Shown in pieces: positions 5,410 through 6,341 of a DNA stretch of 6,341 bases (positions are counted from its first letter, which is position 1; every line of letters begins with the position of its first letter). The stretch comes from an uncultured Acinetobacter sp. Its GTDB lineage: Bacteria > Cyanobacteriota > Vampirovibrionia > Gastranaerophilales > Gastranaerophilaceae. The stretch covers positions 1 to 6,341 of the forward strand of contig CAMORE010000111.1 of the NCBI GenBank assembly GCA_946623365.1. The letters run 5' to 3'. Under the pieces are notes generated by a model. That model did no database searches and was not told the DNA's origin. It saw only the letters and a list, made by a program, of their open reading frames with translations. The translations under genes and the position numbers were made by a program.

Positions 5410-6341
5410 ATGAAACAAAGAATTATGTCAGGTATGCGCCCTACAGGGAAATTACACTTGGGACACTATTTGGGTGTAATTGACAACTGGGTAAAACTGC
5501 AAGATGAATATGATTGCTATTTTTCTGTTGCAGACTGGCACGCTTTAACAACTAAATATGATAAAACGGAAAATCTTAGACAAGATGTCTTGGATGTTGT
5601 TACTGACTGGCTCGCTTGCGGAATTGACCCGAATAAATCAACAATATACGTTCAATCATTGGTTCCTGAAACTGCGGAATTGCATATATATTTAAGTATG
5701 ATTACACCTCAAAATTGGGTAGAGCGTGACCCAACCCTAAAAGATATGGCAAAAATTCTTAAAACAAAAGAAGGTATGGGAACTCAAATAAACTATGGTC
5801 TTATGGGATATCCCGTTCTTATGACTGCGGATATTTTAACTTTTAATGCGGATTTAGTGCCTGTCGGAATAGATCAGGTTGCCCATGTTGAACTGACAAG
5901 AGATATAGTAAGAAGATTTAATAACATTTATAATACCGATTTCTTTAAAGAGCCTCAGCCTAAACTTAATAATTGTTCGCTAATTTGCGGTTTAGACGGA
6001 AATAAAATGGGCAAATCTTTTCATAATGATATAAAAATTTCTGATACCGCTGAAGTTACAGCTAAAAAAGTAATGACTGCAATTACAGACAGAAGTCGTA
6101 TAAAAAAAGATGACCCAGGACATCCCGATGAATGCGAAGTTGCTTTCAAATATTGGAAAATATTCGGAGGGGTAAATGAGGTAAATGGGGTAAATGGGGT
6201 AAATAGCGAAAACAGCGTAAATAAAGTAAGCGATGTAGAAATTACCCGTCAGGAATGTGAAAACGCTCTGAGAGGATGCGCGGATTGCAAAAGAAAACTG
6301 GGCGCAAAGATAAACGAACGTTTAGCAGAGATTCGTGAACG
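5410..6341 (+). CDS. trpS: Tryptophanyl-tRNA synthetase, 3' end cut by window edge
   Basis: The first 310 codons of a class I aminoacyl-tRNA synthetase that charges tRNA-Trp in the cytoplasm. Visible marks are SGMRPTGKLHLGHYLG with the HIGH-type motif HLGH (16-19), the tryptophan/ATP pocket region SVADWHALTT (39-48), the dimer/pocket stretch around GTQINYGLMGYPVLMTADIL (124-143), GIDQVAHVELTRDI (153-166), and the KMSKS-type motif KMGKS (199-203). A conserved C-terminal segment ECENALRGCADCKRKLGAKI leads to the edge; bacterial TrpRS is about 320-340 residues, so only the last 20-40 are likely missing. Residues 255-275 are an insertion made of VNG-type repeats encoded by a 9-bp tandem array. 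GAGG (5401-5404) lies 5 nt before the ATG. It probably shares transcripts with the GH13 gene. Confidence 0.95.
   Translation, partial: MKQRIMSGMRPTGKLHLGHYLGVIDNWVKLQDEYDCYFSVADWHALTTKYDKTENLRQDVLDVVTDWLACGIDPNKSTIYVQSLVPETAELHIYLSMITPQNWVERDPTLKDMAKILKTKEGMGTQINYGLMGYPVLMTADILTFNADLVPVGIDQVAHVELTRDIVRRFNNIYNTDFFKEPQPKLNNCSLICGLDGNKMGKSFHNDIKISDTAEVTAKKVMTAITDRSRIKKDDPGHPDECEVAFKYWKIFGGVNEVNGVNGVNSENSVNKVSDVEITRQECENALRGCADCKRKLGAKINERLAEIRE
6172..6234 (+). repeat. In-frame 9-bp tandem repeat inside trpS
   Basis: Seven consecutive 9-bp units starting from consensus GTAAATGGG: GTAAATGAG, GTAAATGGG twice, GTAAATAGC, GAAAACAGC, GTAAATAAA, GTAAGCGAT. The first three or four are nearly identical and the later ones decay. 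They encode VNE-VNG-VNG-VNS-ENS-VNK-VSD, keeping the trpS frame. The array sits between the conserved YWKIFGG segment and the C-terminal ECENALRGC helix. Confidence 0.9.

Overview
The window is AT-rich bacterial DNA using the standard code. It carries eight protein-coding genes, two of them cut by the window edges, and no RNA genes that I can see. The envelope genes (an OmpH/Skp-type periplasmic protein and a Wzz-type polysaccharide co-polymerase) point to a diderm bacterium. The low G+C, the GH13 variant and the style of the OmpH protein remind me of uncultured gut lineages such as Gastranaerophilales (Vampirovibrionia). That is recollection and inference, not something the sequence proves.

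Layout. On the minus strand, read right to left: a BioG-like pimeloyl-ACP methyl ester esterase (2663 to 2010), a weak terminator, an HPP-like multi-pass membrane protein (1929 to 1000), the OmpH/Skp-like protein (869 to 432), and the 5' part of a Wzz/GumC-like gene leaving the left edge (376 to 1). A 213-bp divergent region (2664-2876) follows, with a 45-bp imperfect inverted repeat overlapping a candidate promoter. Next is a plus-strand HTH regulator with a C-terminal four-cysteine module (2877-3281). It overlaps tail to tail by 11 bp with a minus-strand ogt-type DNA alkyltransferase (3744 to 3271). A compact 63-bp divergent promoter region then drives ogt to the left and, to the right, a secreted GH13 alpha-amylase-family protein (3808-5358), followed 51 bp later by trpS (5410 to the right edge).

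How the genes fit together. ompH and wzz are probably co-transcribed as an envelope pair. The GH13 gene and trpS are close, with no visible terminator between them, so read-through is likely. The rest look like single-gene units: fatty-acid/biotin precursor metabolism (bioG), DNA repair (ogt) and regulation (HTH).

The most unusual observations are: an in-frame 9-bp tandem repeat array inside trpS; a GH13 enzyme that keeps its catalytic triad but lacks the Asn-His of region I and carries an EF-hand-like loop; the inverted repeat in front of the HTH gene; and a set of genes without Shine-Dalgarno sequences whose -10-like boxes sit 5-7 nt before the ATG, suggesting leaderless mRNAs. I found no convincing defence system, mobile element or CRISPR array.
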